Source: Rhizobium sp. Root1203 (GTDB lineage: Bacteria; Pseudomonadota; Alphaproteobacteria; Rhizobiales; Rhizobiaceae). From it: a stretch of 64,000 nt of DNA. Under the pieces are notes generated by a model. That model did no database searches and had not been told where the DNA came from. It saw nothing but the letters and a program-made list of their open reading frames with translations. The number at the start of each line of letters is the position of its first letter. Positions within the stretch are counted from its first letter, which is position 1. A program made the translations under genes and the position numbers. The DNA lies in assembly GCF_001424945.1 (NCBI RefSeq), contig NZ_LMCW01000005.1, positions 1 through 64,000 on the forward strand. Direction: 5' to 3'. This document shows, piece by piece, positions 36,904-45,786 of the stretch.

Positions 36904-38403
36904 ATGCGAGTCCGGTGCGGCAATATGCGCTCTGACTTAAATAATTCGACGGGACCGGAAACTGTGAACCACGACAACATCCCTTCCCGAACTGAAGCGA
37001 GCGTCGGCCGCCGCCGGCCCGTAGTTGCGATCATCGGCGGCGGCGTGTCTGGCGCCGGCGTGGCGTATCATTTGACACTTGCGTTGGGAGACAATTCGCC
37101 GGCGATCGTCGTTTTCGAGCCGCGCCCGGAAATCGGCCGAGGGCTCGCCTATGACACGGACGATCCGGCCCACCGGATCAACGTCCCTGCCGCCCGAATG
37201 AGCCTGTTGCCTGATCATCCGGAGGATTTTCTGGGTTGGATTGAGAGCAACGATGCCGTGGCGGACGATCCGGGCGCTCATCGCCCGGACGGGAACATTT
37301 TCCCGCAACGTCGTCTCTTCGGCGCATATGTTGCCGCCGCCTTGCAGCCTCTCGTGCGGAGCGGGGCGGTCAGGCACCGGCGGGCTCTGGTCACCGGCGT
37401 CAGGCGGGACGGTGCGTTCTGGCATATATACGACAGTCAGGGCGGCCAGACTTTCGCCGACCTCGTCGTCATCGCGACAAGTCATCCTGCCCCTTCGGCA
37501 CCAGCCAATCTCGACGGACTCAAGGGCCATCCGCGATTTGTGCCGGACTCTGCCGTCGCCGGATCGCTCGACGCCATCCGACCGGACGACAGGCTTCTGA
37601 TCGTCGGAAACGGGCTGACCGCGGCCGACATCGTAGCCTCATTGGCGCGGACGGGCCATCACGGGCCGATCACGTCCATCTCGCGGCGTGGCCTGCGATC
37701 AAGGGGCCACTCACCTTTTCCGCAGGAGCCGTTCGGCGATTTCGAAGCAGCGCCGGCGCACAGCGCGACCGCCCTTTTGCAGTTGGTCCGGCAGACGATC
37801 GCCAAGGCGGAGGCGGCCGGCCAGACCTGGCATGCGGTCATCGACCAGGTCCGGGGCCATGGCCATGCCATCTGGCAGAAGCTGCCTGTTGCCGAGAGGC
37901 GCCGGATCGTCCGGCATCTACGGCCGTTCTGGGACGTGCATCGCTTCCGCATTGCGCCGCAGGTGGAGGATGTACTCGAAGAAGCGATTGCTGCAGGCCG
38001 GATGGAGGTTCTTGCCGCATCCGTGGGCGATGCCAGTCGGAACGGCGAGGAGATTCAAGTCAGTCTGCGACGCCGTCATGCCTTGACGCTGGAGCGGGTT
38101 TACGACGCCGTTGTGGTGACCACAGGTCCGGCCCACGGCGGCATTCTCGACAGCCAGCCCTGGTTAAGGGACCTCCGCGATCGAGGGAACCTGCAGCTCG
38201 ACGCGACCGGCCTCGGCATTGCCTGCAACGAGCAGTCGGAAGCCGTCGCCACGGATATGAACGCCGATGCGTCGCTTTTGATTTCGGGGCCGCTTGCACG
38301 CGGCACCTTCGGTGAGCTGATGGGATTGCCGCAGATCACCGAGCACGCCGCTTTCGTCGCCGGTGAACTCGCGGCGAAAATACTGGCCGACGCAGGGCGC
38401 TAA
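36904..38403 (+). CDS. FAD/NAD(P)-binding protein, COG4529 family
   Basis: Flavoprotein of up to 499 residues. The FAD-binding Rossmann fold begins at about residue 40 (VVAIIGGGVSGAGVAYHL); RGLAYDTDDPAHRINVPAARMSLLPDHP follows. A second dinucleotide site is LLIVGNGLTAADIVASL near 240, and GHSPFPQEPFGDF and FWDVHRFRIAP are family blocks. The late TTGPAHGG and ISGPLARGTFGELMGLPQI complete it. The reaction is unknown; it resembles flavin monooxygenases and hydroxylases. Possible starts are 36904 and 36925 and the first is uncertain. Its stop overlaps the stop of the convergent ABC gene by 3 bp. Confidence 0.85.
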   Translation: MRVRCGNMRSDLNNSTGPETVNHDNIPSRTEASVGRRRPVVAIIGGGVSGAGVAYHLTLALGDNSPAIVVFEPRPEIGRGLAYDTDDPAHRINVPAARMSLLPDHPEDFLGWIESNDAVADDPGAHRPDGNIFPQRRLFGAYVAAALQPLVRSGAVRHRRALVTGVRRDGAFWHIYDSQGGQTFADLVVIATSHPAPSAPANLDGLKGHPRFVPDSAVAGSLDAIRPDDRLLIVGNGLTAADIVASLARTGHHGPITSISRRGLRSRGHSPFPQEPFGDFEAAPAHSATALLQLVRQTIAKAEAAGQTWHAVIDQVRGHGHAIWQKLPVAERRRIVRHLRPFWDVHRFRIAPQVEDVLEEAIAAGRMEVLAASVGDASRNGEEIQVSLRRRHALTLERVYDAVVVTTGPAHGGILDSQPWLRDLRDRGNLQLDATGLGIACNEQSEAVATDMNADASLLISGPLARGTFGELMGLPQITEHAAFVAGELAAKILADAGR

Positions 38404-39116
38404 TGGCTCTCCCAGCCCCCTGCGGCCAGTGCGGCACGATCGAGCACACGGTCGACGTGGCCTGCCTGCATGGTAACGGCATTGTCGCACATGTGCGCGA
38501 CGACTCCCGGGTCGTGACTGACCAGCACGAAGGTCATGCCATGCGACTGCTTGAGATCGTTGAGGAGGTTCAGAATTTCTGCCTGCACTGACACGTCGAG
38601 CGCCGATGTCGGCTCGTCGAGCAATAAAAGCTTCGGCTTCAGCAGCAGCGCGCGGGCAATCGCCACGCGCTGGCGCTGACCGCCGGACAGCTGGTGCGGA
38701 TAACGGCCAGCCACAGATGCGGGAAGCCCCACCTGGTCGAGTGCCGTGAGGACCTCGGTCTCGACATCGGGGTGCCTCCTGATGGTCAGCGGTTCGCCGA
38801 GAATATGGCGAATGCGATGGCGTGGGTGCAAGGAGGAATAGGGGTCCTGGAACACCATCTGAATATTGCTGCGCAACGCGCCGGCAATCTTCCTGCCGGG
38901 TTGCAGCGCTTCGCCGAAAACTTGGATCGAACCGTCCCATTGCGTATTGAGGCCAGCAATGGCGCGCAGCACTGTCGTCTTGCCGCAACCGGATGGTCCG
39001 ATCAGCCCAAAGGTCTGCCCCTCCTCGACCACGAAGCTGACGTCGCCAACAGCGGCAAATCCCTTGCCCTTTCCATGGAACGTTACGGAGAGATTGTCGA
39101 TTTCGAGCGCCTTCAT
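38400..39116 (-). CDS. Dipeptide-type ABC transporter ATPase (DppF-like)
   Basis: ATPase of 238 residues, shorter than most DppF because the usual C-terminal extension is reduced. Walker A GPSGCGKTT is near 39, the Q-loop is in IQMVFQDPYSSLHPRH, the signature is LSGGQRQRVAIARAL and Walker B is LLLLDEPTSALDVS. FVLVSHDPGVVAHM carries the switch His. Last gene of the five-gene importer operon; it overlaps the DppD-like gene by 4 bp. Confidence 0.9.
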   Translation of the reverse strand: MKALEIDNLSVTFHGKGKGFAAVGDVSFVVEEGQTFGLIGPSGCGKTTVLRAIAGLNTQWDGSIQVFGEALQPGRKIAGALRSNIQMVFQDPYSSLHPRHRIRHILGEPLTIRRHPDVETEVLTALDQVGLPASVAGRYPHQLSGGQRQRVAIARALLLKPKLLLLDEPTSALDVSVQAEILNLLNDLKQSHGMTFVLVSHDPGVVAHMCDNAVTMQAGHVDRVLDRAALAAGGWESH

Positions 39117-39937
39117 CGGCCACCCTCATAGACCGGCAAGCGGGTGCCATAGGTCGCAGCCGAGGGGCGTGCGGCCCAAAGCGCCCGGGTATAGGCAGAC
39201 CCCGCATTAGCGAGATCGGCAGATGCCATCTCTTCCTCGATCCGGCCCTGCCGCATGACCAGAACCCGGTCGGCGTAGCGCGAGACCTGCTGCAGGTCAT
39301 GACTGATGAGGAGCAAGCCCATGCCGAGTTCTTCCGTCAGCGATCGAAGCAGGGTCAGGATCTGATCCTGAAGGCCGCGATCGAGTGCCGATGTCGGTTC
39401 GTCGGCGATCAGGAGTTTCGGCCGGCTGACCAGCATCGCGGCGATCATTGCCCGTTGGCCCATGCCGCCCGAAAGGGCTGCGGGGTAGCTGGAATAGACA
39501 CGTTCGGGGTCTGGCAGACCGACCTTGGAAAGCATCTCGAGCGCCTGCTCCCGGCGTTCGGCCGCGGAGATCTTCTCGTGTAGCAACAGGGCTTCCTCGA
39601 CCTGTCGTCCGATCTTGTGGGCCGGGTTGAGGGAGTATTTCGGGTCCTGCAGTACGAGACCGATCCCGCGGCCCCTGAGCCGGTTCCAGGCTGAAGGGGA
39701 AAGCGCGGTCAGCTCCTGCCCGTCAAACGCCATTCGCAGGGCCTCGATCCTTGCTCCGCGCGGCAGCAGCCCCATGACTGCCCGTCCGGTCATCGACTTG
39801 CCCGAACCGGATTCCCCGACCAGCGCCACGACCTCACGCCCGACGTCGAACGATACGTCGTCGACGACACTGACCGGCCCTCCCTCGGACGGAAAGGAAA
39901 TTCGGAGGTTCTCGATCGTCAGCAGCGGCTCAGCCAT
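39113..39937 (-). CDS. Dipeptide-type ABC transporter ATPase (DppD-like)
   Basis: ATPase of 274 residues with Walker A GESGSGKSM, Q-loop GLVLQDPKYSLNPAHK, a variant signature LSGGMGQRAMIAAML, Walker B LLIADEPTSALD and switch His LLISHDLQQV. It pairs with the DppF-like protein. The start MAEPLLTIE at 39937 overlaps the permease gene by 8 bp; a longer frame inside the permease gene is rejected. Confidence 0.9.
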   Translation of the reverse strand: MAEPLLTIENLRISFPSEGGPVSVVDDVSFDVGREVVALVGESGSGKSMTGRAVMGLLPRGARIEALRMAFDGQELTALSPSAWNRLRGRGIGLVLQDPKYSLNPAHKIGRQVEEALLLHEKISAAERREQALEMLSKVGLPDPERVYSSYPAALSGGMGQRAMIAAMLVSRPKLLIADEPTSALDRGLQDQILTLLRSLTEELGMGLLLISHDLQQVSRYADRVLVMRQGRIEEEMASADLANAGSAYTRALWAARPSAATYGTRLPVYEGGR

Positions 39938-40787
39938 GTCGCGGATCCAGAATGTCGCGCAAACCGTCGGCGAGCAGGTTGAAGGCGAGCGAAGTGATGA
40001 GAATGGCAAGGCCAGGCGTCGCCGCGATCCACCACTGGTCGAAGATGACCTGCGTGCCGTCAGACACCATCGAACCCCATTCCGCCGTCGGCGGTCGAAC
40101 GCCCAGTCCGAGGAAGCCGAGGCCAGCGGCGGCAAGGATGATGCCGGACAGATCGAGTGCAAGCCTGACAACGGCCGACGGCAGGATCAATGGCAGGATA
40201 TGCCCCCAGAGAAGGCGGATGCCCTTGATGCCGACCATTTCGGCCGCGGCCAGATAATCGCTGCGGCGAAGGGCGGCCGTTTCGACACGGGCCTGGCGGG
40301 CGTAGGCGGGCCAGCTGGTCAGGGCCAGAGCCAGCGCTCCATTGATCAGGCCGGGCCCCATGATCGCAACGAAGGCGAAGGCCAGCAGCAGACGTGGAAA
40401 GGACATGACAATGTCGGTGAGGCGCATCAGCACCCGCTCGGTCACCCCCCCGAAGAAGCCGGCGAGGATGCCGACCGTTATGCCAAGCGGTGCCATCAGG
40501 AGCACCACGATCAGCACCAACAGAAGCGTCGGGCGGGCCCCGTAGATCAGGCGCGAAAGGATATCGCGACCGAAGGCGTCGGTGCCAAGCCAATGGGCAG
40601 CCGTTGGCGGCATGAGGCGGCTCGCAGTCTCCTGTAGCGTCGGATCGTACGGCGCAATCACCGGCGCCAGGAGAGCCGCGAACAGTATGACCAGAACGAC
40701 GACAGCCCCTGTCGCAGCGGATGGTGAGCGAAGCAGCCGCTTCAAAAAAGAGGGACCGGTGACCGGTGTTTGCACAATCGCGGTCAT
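39930..40787 (-). CDS. Dipeptide-type ABC transporter permease (DppC-like)
   Basis: Permease of 285 residues. Landmarks: VVVLVILFAALLAPVIAPYDP, HWLGTDAFGRDILSRLIYGAR, coupling loop YLAAAEMVGIKGIRLLWGH and a C-terminal LADGLRDILDPRHG. The start MTAIVQTP at 40787 overlaps the DppB-like gene by 4 bp. Substrate unknown; family-5 importers move peptides, nickel, opines or modified sulfur compounds. Confidence 0.91.
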   Translation of the reverse strand: MTAIVQTPVTGPSFLKRLLRSPSAATGAVVVLVILFAALLAPVIAPYDPTLQETASRLMPPTAAHWLGTDAFGRDILSRLIYGARPTLLLVLIVVLLMAPLGITVGILAGFFGGVTERVLMRLTDIVMSFPRLLLAFAFVAIMGPGLINGALALALTSWPAYARQARVETAALRRSDYLAAAEMVGIKGIRLLWGHILPLILPSAVVRLALDLSGIILAAAGLGFLGLGVRPPTAEWGSMVSDGTQVIFDQWWIAATPGLAILITSLAFNLLADGLRDILDPRHG

Positions 40788-41866
40788 CTCTGTCTCCCGG
40801 CCTGGATGTTGGAGACTGCAAGGTCCGTCACCGCGTTCAGTAGCACGAAGGATGAGCCGACGACCAGGGTTGCGCCGAGAATTGCCGGCATGTCGCCGGC
40901 AAACATCGCCGTCGTCAGATAGCGTCCGATGCCCGGCCAGGCAAAGACCGTCTCGGTCAGCACCGCGCCTTCGAGCAGGCTTGCGTATGCGAGTGCGATA
41001 ACGGTGAGCAGCGTGCCCGAGACGTTCGGCAGGATGTGGACGAAGACGATGCGTCGGATGCCGGCGCCCTTGGCACGTGCCGTCGTCACATACTCCTGGC
41101 CAAGCTCGGTGAGGATAGCGGCGCGCGTCAAACGTGAGATCGAGGCAAGCGCATGGAACGCAAGCACCGTTGCCGGCAAGGCGAGGTGGGCAAGCGCATC
41201 CCTGAAGGCGCCTGTCTTGCCTGACATCCATGTGTCGATCAAGGCGAAGCCGGTGACCGGCTTGACCGTATACTGAAACACCACGTCCGCCCTTCCCGGT
41301 CCCGGCGCCCAGTGCAGGCGCGCATAAAAGAACAGCAGCATCAGAAGGCCGAGCCAGAAGATCGGCACGGAATAGCCGATGAGAGAGACGAAGCGGGCGA
41401 GCGTATCGACCCATGTTCCCTGGCGCATCGCGGCCGCGATCCCGAGCGCCAGCCCGAGTACGGCGCCGATGATGATGGCGGCCGTTGCAAGTTCGATCGT
41501 GGCGGGGAAGGTGCGTGCGATGTCGCGCGCGACCGGCTGCCCCGTCGAGATCGACTGGCCGAAATTGCCGGAGAGCGCCGTCTCGATATAGCGGAAAAAC
41601 TGAACTGGGAGCGGCTGGTCCAGGCCGAGCAGTACCCGCGCGGCGTCGTAGGTCGACTGGCTGGCATGGTCGCCGACGAGCTGCAGGGCCGGGTCGATCG
41701 GCGACAGGCGCGTCATGGCAAAGGTGACAAGCGCAAGGCCCAGGAGTGTCAACGCGAAGGACCAGAGCCATTTGAATAGCGGCCAGACGAACGACAACTC
41801 CCGCCAGGCTTTCCTCTGGCGGGAGTCGTTTGTGTCGGCATCCGATGGTGTCGCCGCTTGCGGCAC
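40784..41866 (-). CDS. Dipeptide-type ABC transporter permease (DppB-like)
   Basis: Permease of 360 residues with a long charged N-terminal tail (residues 1-32) before the first membrane segment LWSFALTLLGLALVTFAMT. GLDQPLPVQFFRYIETALSGNFG, VPIFWLGLLMLLFF and the coupling loop YVTTARAKGAGIRRIVFVH are typical DppB blocks. The start at 41866 directly abuts the stop of the binding-protein gene at 41867. Confidence 0.88.
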   Translation of the reverse strand: MPQAATPSDADTNDSRQRKAWRELSFVWPLFKWLWSFALTLLGLALVTFAMTRLSPIDPALQLVGDHASQSTYDAARVLLGLDQPLPVQFFRYIETALSGNFGQSISTGQPVARDIARTFPATIELATAAIIIGAVLGLALGIAAAMRQGTWVDTLARFVSLIGYSVPIFWLGLLMLLFFYARLHWAPGPGRADVVFQYTVKPVTGFALIDTWMSGKTGAFRDALAHLALPATVLAFHALASISRLTRAAILTELGQEYVTTARAKGAGIRRIVFVHILPNVSGTLLTVIALAYASLLEGAVLTETVFAWPGIGRYLTTAMFAGDMPAILGATLVVGSSFVLLNAVTDLAVSNIQAGRQR

Positions 41867-43453
41867 TTATTTTTCTACCTTGTCGTAATAGACCTGATCT
41901 GCATTCAGGCCCTGGGCATAATTCTTCACCTTGTCGCTTAGCACGACCTGATCGTTGCCTTGAAGCATAAAGACGAACGGCGAGCTAGCCTGGATTTTCT
42001 TCTGGAGGTCCTGATAGAGCGCAACGCGCTTTGCAGGGTCCTGTTCCTTGACCGCCGCGAGCGTCTCGTCGGTCAGCTCCGGAATCACCCAACCCGCGTA
42101 CTTGGCAGCTGTGTTGGTGGAGTTGTCGCGGTTGATCGCAAAAGCGCTGGCGTTGGAGTGTGGGTCGAAATAGTCCGGGATCCAGTAGCGCAGCGTCATT
42201 TCGAACTTGCCGGAGCGCCCGCGAGCATAGATGTCGCTGGCGACACCCGGCTGAATGTCCAGCTCGATACCCGCCTTGGCGAAGGTCGACTGCAGCGACT
42301 GGGCGATCGACAGGAACGGCTGATCGTTGAAGACGATGAATTCGACCTTGAACGGCGTCTTGATGCCGGCGTCGGCGAGTATCTTCTTTGCCTTCTCGAC
42401 GTCAAGCTTGAACGGCGTATCGGTCACGGCACCCGGGAAGCCGACGGGCAGGAAGGCCTGGTGGACGTTGCTCTGGCCGCGCAGGAGATCCTTGGCGATG
42501 CCGTTGTAGTCGACGAGATAGCGGGCCGCTTCCCAGAAAGCCGGTTTGCCCAGCGTCTCGTTCGCCTTGCTGTTGATCAGGATGTAGTCGCTGCGTGCAG
42601 ACGGCACCGACAGCACCTTGATGCCGCTCTTGTCTTTCAGAGCATCGATCTGATCGGCGGCCAGGCCGCGGGCAATGTCGGCATCGCCCTGTTCGACGAG
42701 GAGGCGGCGGGAGCTGACATCGGGCACATTGCGGATGATGACGCTTTCGAGCTTCGGCTTGTCGGCTGAATTGGCGTTGGCCTGCAGCACCAGCGCCTCG
42801 TGCGGCGTGTAGGTGGCGATCGTGAACGCGCCGCTGCCGGCCGAATTGGTCTTCAGCCAGGCGTTGCCGAAATCGTTGTCCTTTGCTTCGGCTGCGACCG
42901 TTTGTTCGTCGACGATCGAGGCAATCGGCGCTGTCAAAAGCGAGAGTGCAAAGCCGGCGCCGACGTCAGCGCTCCAGGTGAGCCTGACGTGCTTGTCGTC
43001 CACCTTGGTCACGGCGCCATCGACATTGTCGGCGGTCCAGCCGAGCTCGTTCAGGATGAAAGCCGGCGATTTGTTGAGCTTTACGGCGCGTGTCAGCGAA
43101 AACACGACGTCTTCCGGGCGAACCGGGTTGCCGGACGAAAACTTGGCGTCGGCCAGCGCGAACGTCAGGCTCTTGCCGTCGCTGCCGGGCTCCCAGGACG
43201 CTGCAAGCGCGGGCTCGATCTTGGTACCGTCCTCGCGATTCGACTGAACGAGGCGCTGATAGAGGTTGTTGAACGATTGCACGGTCGTAAGCTCGAAGCC
43301 CTCTGCCGGGTCGAAGCTGACGGCGTCATCGATCGACTGGGCAACGACGAGAACGTTCGGCGGCGTTTCGGCATGGGCAAGGGTCGCGCCGAAAGCGAGC
43401 GCGAGCCCGAAGACGCTTGCGAGCAGTCGCGAACGGCTGGTGATGGTGGACAT
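41867..43453 (-). CDS. ABC transporter binding protein, solute-binding family 5
   Basis: Periplasmic protein of 528 residues with a signal peptide (residues 1-28, cleavage after AHAE). Family-5 layout: IDDAVSFDPAEGFELTTVQSF, LAASWEPGSDGKSLTFALAD, AKFSSGNPVRPEDVVFSLTR and QQ-poor C-terminal lobe with LRYWIPDYFDPHSNASAF. The ligand is unknown. First gene of the operon together with or just after the CMD gene, 40 bp upstream. No hairpin separates it from the permease gene, unlike other importers here. Confidence 0.9.
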   Translation of the reverse strand: MSTITSRSRLLASVFGLALAFGATLAHAETPPNVLVVAQSIDDAVSFDPAEGFELTTVQSFNNLYQRLVQSNREDGTKIEPALAASWEPGSDGKSLTFALADAKFSSGNPVRPEDVVFSLTRAVKLNKSPAFILNELGWTADNVDGAVTKVDDKHVRLTWSADVGAGFALSLLTAPIASIVDEQTVAAEAKDNDFGNAWLKTNSAGSGAFTIATYTPHEALVLQANANSADKPKLESVIIRNVPDVSSRRLLVEQGDADIARGLAADQIDALKDKSGIKVLSVPSARSDYILINSKANETLGKPAFWEAARYLVDYNGIAKDLLRGQSNVHQAFLPVGFPGAVTDTPFKLDVEKAKKILADAGIKTPFKVEFIVFNDQPFLSIAQSLQSTFAKAGIELDIQPGVASDIYARGRSGKFEMTLRYWIPDYFDPHSNASAFAINRDNSTNTAAKYAGWVIPELTDETLAAVKEQDPAKRVALYQDLQKKIQASSPFVFMLQGNDQVVLSDKVKNYAQGLNADQVYYDKVEK

Positions 43454-43493
43454 GTCAAACTCCCTGTGTGAGATTTTTTTGTTGGAATATGGG

Positions 43494-44021
43494 TCAGTCG
43501 GCGGTTTCGGCGAAGGCTTCGAGTTCAGGGTCGAAGTCGATCTCCACCACATTGTTGAAGACGGCGGTGGCGAGCATGATGCCGGCGAAGGCGACGAGGT
43601 CGACCAGGGTCTTTGAGTCGTAGCGGGCTTTCAGCGCTGTCCAGATATCGGTGTGGATCGCATTTGAGTCGGCGACGATCGCTTTGCCGAAGGCATCGAG
43701 GAGTGCTTCCTCGTCCGAGAGTTCCAGCGCATCGGGGTTGAAACCGGCATTTATCAGGGCGCGGCGGAAGAATGTCACCGCAATTTTCGATTTACTGGCC
43801 TTCGAAATGGCATGAGAGAAAATCCATATCGAACGGTCGTCGATAGACCCAAGCTCGGCACGCAGCGTGAACCATTCCGCATAGATACGGTGGGCCGTCG
43901 GGGAATGAAGCAGGGTCCGCTTCATATTGGTCATGCGGCCGCGGATCCTGACTTCCTCGTCATGCGCGCTCTTGATCTCTTGGGAGGCGGTCGCGTAGTC
44001 GATCTGTGGAATGTGGCTCAT
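43494..44021 (-). CDS. Carboxymuconolactone decarboxylase-like (CMD) protein without cysteines
   Basis: All-helical protein of 175 residues. It resembles the AhpD/CMD superfamily: RGRMTNMKRTLLHSPTAHRIYAEWFTL, then IWIFSHAISKASKS and a C-terminal LVDLVAFAGIMLATAVFNNVV. Active AhpD proteins carry CxxC before the His; this protein contains no cysteine at all, so it cannot be a thiol peroxidase of that type. It starts the operon of the family-5 importer, as such proteins often do beside flavin monooxygenases. The exact role is unknown. The 170-bp gap upstream (44022-44191) is AT-rich and contains no gene. Confidence 0.75.
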   Translation of the reverse strand: MSHIPQIDYATASQEIKSAHDEEVRIRGRMTNMKRTLLHSPTAHRIYAEWFTLRAELGSIDDRSIWIFSHAISKASKSKIAVTFFRRALINAGFNPDALELSDEEALLDAFGKAIVADSNAIHTDIWTALKARYDSKTLVDLVAFAGIMLATAVFNNVVEIDFDPELEAFAETAD

Positions 44022-44191
44022 GATGCCTGCTCTTTGAACATGTGGCGAAACTATCCGGTGCCCAGGAAAATAGGCAGCCCGTCTTTGTCTACCTTTTTAG
44101 TGTTTTTTCGAAAAAATTTGCGCCTGACCTACGAGATCACAATGTTCTTTGCAATCCAGATATATCACGTCGGGACGATTGCTGCTGCCTG

Positions 44192-45226
44192 CTAGGCGGC
44201 ATGAGTTTCCGCTGCAGGCGATGGGGCCGCAATGCGATAATGGTTCTTGCCGTCGGTTTTGGCAGAATAGAGCGCTTTGTCGGCAGCCGCAAAGACATCC
44301 TTAGGTGCCAGATGCCTGGCAGCAAAGGCGACACCGACAGAAGCGCCGATGCCGATGCGTTGCCCGTTGTAGCCAAATGAGCCGCCGAGGGATGTGACGA
44401 TGATGTTGGCCACCCGTTCCACGTCCTCGTCGCTTGCGCAGAAATGCAAAACCGCGAACTCGTCTCCGCCGATTCGCGCGACGATCTCCGCGCGTTCGAG
44501 CGCCCTCAGCAGCCGACCGGCTGCTTCCCTGAGGCACTCGTCACCGGCCTGATGCCCCATGCTGTCGTTCACCAGCTTGAAACCGTCGAGATCGACGAGG
44601 AAAAGCGCGACGGCACCCGCGGGAGCGTCGGAGCTGCAGAGAGCCTCGAACTTCGATTGAAACTGCACGCGGTTGGGAAGGTCGGTCAGCACGTCAAATT
44701 CGGCCAGATGCCGGATTTCATCGAACATCGTTTTCTCGGCCGTGATGTCCTGCTTCATCCCGAATATGCGGACCGGCACATCGTGCTCGCATTCGACCGT
44801 GGCCGTGATCCGTATCCATCGGCGGTTACCCTTGGCAGTGACGATCTCGGCGTCGAGGCTGAACCCCTCGTGCTTCTCGATCGCCAGCTTCCGGAGTTTC
44901 GTCAGTTCGGCGAGCGATTTCTCGGAGTAGAGCCCTACGATTTCGTTGCGCCGCAATGGGTAGCCCGGCGGAAGGTCGAAGAGTTCATAGACCATGTCGG
45001 TCCAGGTCAGGCGCTCATCGGGAAGACTGCATTCCCACACGCCGATGCGGGCTGCTTTGGAGGACCTGTCAAACAGCTTCTTGAGATGAGCGAGCTCAAC
45101 CAAAGCCTCCGGTGCGAAAGCTTTGTGTCTTCGGCTGTCGAGGTCCCCATCATCGGGACGCCGGGAGAAGTTGTTCCATTGACGTCCAACCTGTGACGTG
45201 AGTTCATGAACAATCGCCGAAAGCAT
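44192..45226 (-). CDS. Diguanylate cyclase with PAS domain
   Basis: Signalling protein of 344 residues. Residues about 45-165 form a PAS fold of the PAS_3 type (IGVWECSLPDERLTWTDMVYELF, then RWIRITATVECEHDVPVRIFGMKQDIT). Residues 170-330 form a GGDEF domain with LTDLPNR, the exact catalytic GGDEF at 253-257 and GASVGVAF, so it should make cyclic di-GMP. No RxxD inhibitory site is present five residues before GGDEF. No membrane segment is visible, so the signal is cytoplasmic. It stands alone. Confidence 0.92.
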   Translation of the reverse strand: MLSAIVHELTSQVGRQWNNFSRRPDDGDLDSRRHKAFAPEALVELAHLKKLFDRSSKAARIGVWECSLPDERLTWTDMVYELFDLPPGYPLRRNEIVGLYSEKSLAELTKLRKLAIEKHEGFSLDAEIVTAKGNRRWIRITATVECEHDVPVRIFGMKQDITAEKTMFDEIRHLAEFDVLTDLPNRVQFQSKFEALCSSDAPAGAVALFLVDLDGFKLVNDSMGHQAGDECLREAAGRLLRALERAEIVARIGGDEFAVLHFCASDEDVERVANIIVTSLGGSFGYNGQRIGIGASVGVAFAARHLAPKDVFAAADKALYSAKTDGKNHYRIAAPSPAAETHAA

Positions 45227-45410
45227 TTATGGTTCCTGCAGCTGCAAAAAGGGGCGTTCATGCCACCGTTGCTCGATGCTGGACGCGAAAGGTTGACGTT
45301 CTACCTTCGAAGCCGGTCTTCCCCTGATTTTTCGGGAAAACTAATCGCAATGGCTAAATACGCGTTAAGGCGGACCGCCTGCCGTTTGCATTGCTGTTCG
45401 ACAACGCAAC

Positions 45411-45665
45411 TTAGCGTGCTATCGAGCGCTTCGACGGCTCCCGGACCGGCGTTGCGTCGGTCTCCGTTTCGCGCATCAGCCTTCCCATTGCCCTCAGGCG
45501 CTCGATCATGTCGCGGCCGTCCAGCGACGCTTTCGTTAGTTCGAGCAGCTGGTGTTCTCGCGCTGCCTGCTGCCAGTGATCTTCACCGCGGCCCTCCGGC
45601 CGGCCTTCGGCTTCCCAAAGCGCGTAAGCGCGCTGACTGATCCAATCGTCCTTGCTTAAAAACAT
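45411..45665 (-). CDS. DUF2934 protein
   Basis: Small protein of 84 residues. The conserved N-terminal block is WISQRAYALWEAEGRPEGR followed by HWQQAAREH, the DUF2934 signature. The rest is charged and variable. Function unknown; such genes are common in rhizobia, often in stress regulons. The start MFLSKDDW at 45665 is chosen because the domain begins six residues later. A second paralogue lies at 61440-61691. The 184-bp gap to the GGDEF gene has nothing I recognise. Confidence 0.82.
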   Translation of the reverse strand: MFLSKDDWISQRAYALWEAEGRPEGRGEDHWQQAAREHQLLELTKASLDGRDMIERLRAMGRLMRETETDATPVREPSKRSIAR

Positions 45666-45786
45666 GCATGGCCTCGAACAACGGCGGAATGAAAATCGAT
45701 GCATGGAGGCTCGCAAATCGAGCTTAGGAAGTCGTTACACTGAAAGGCTTTTTATTCTGAAAGTCATGGACCCGACCGCGAGCATT

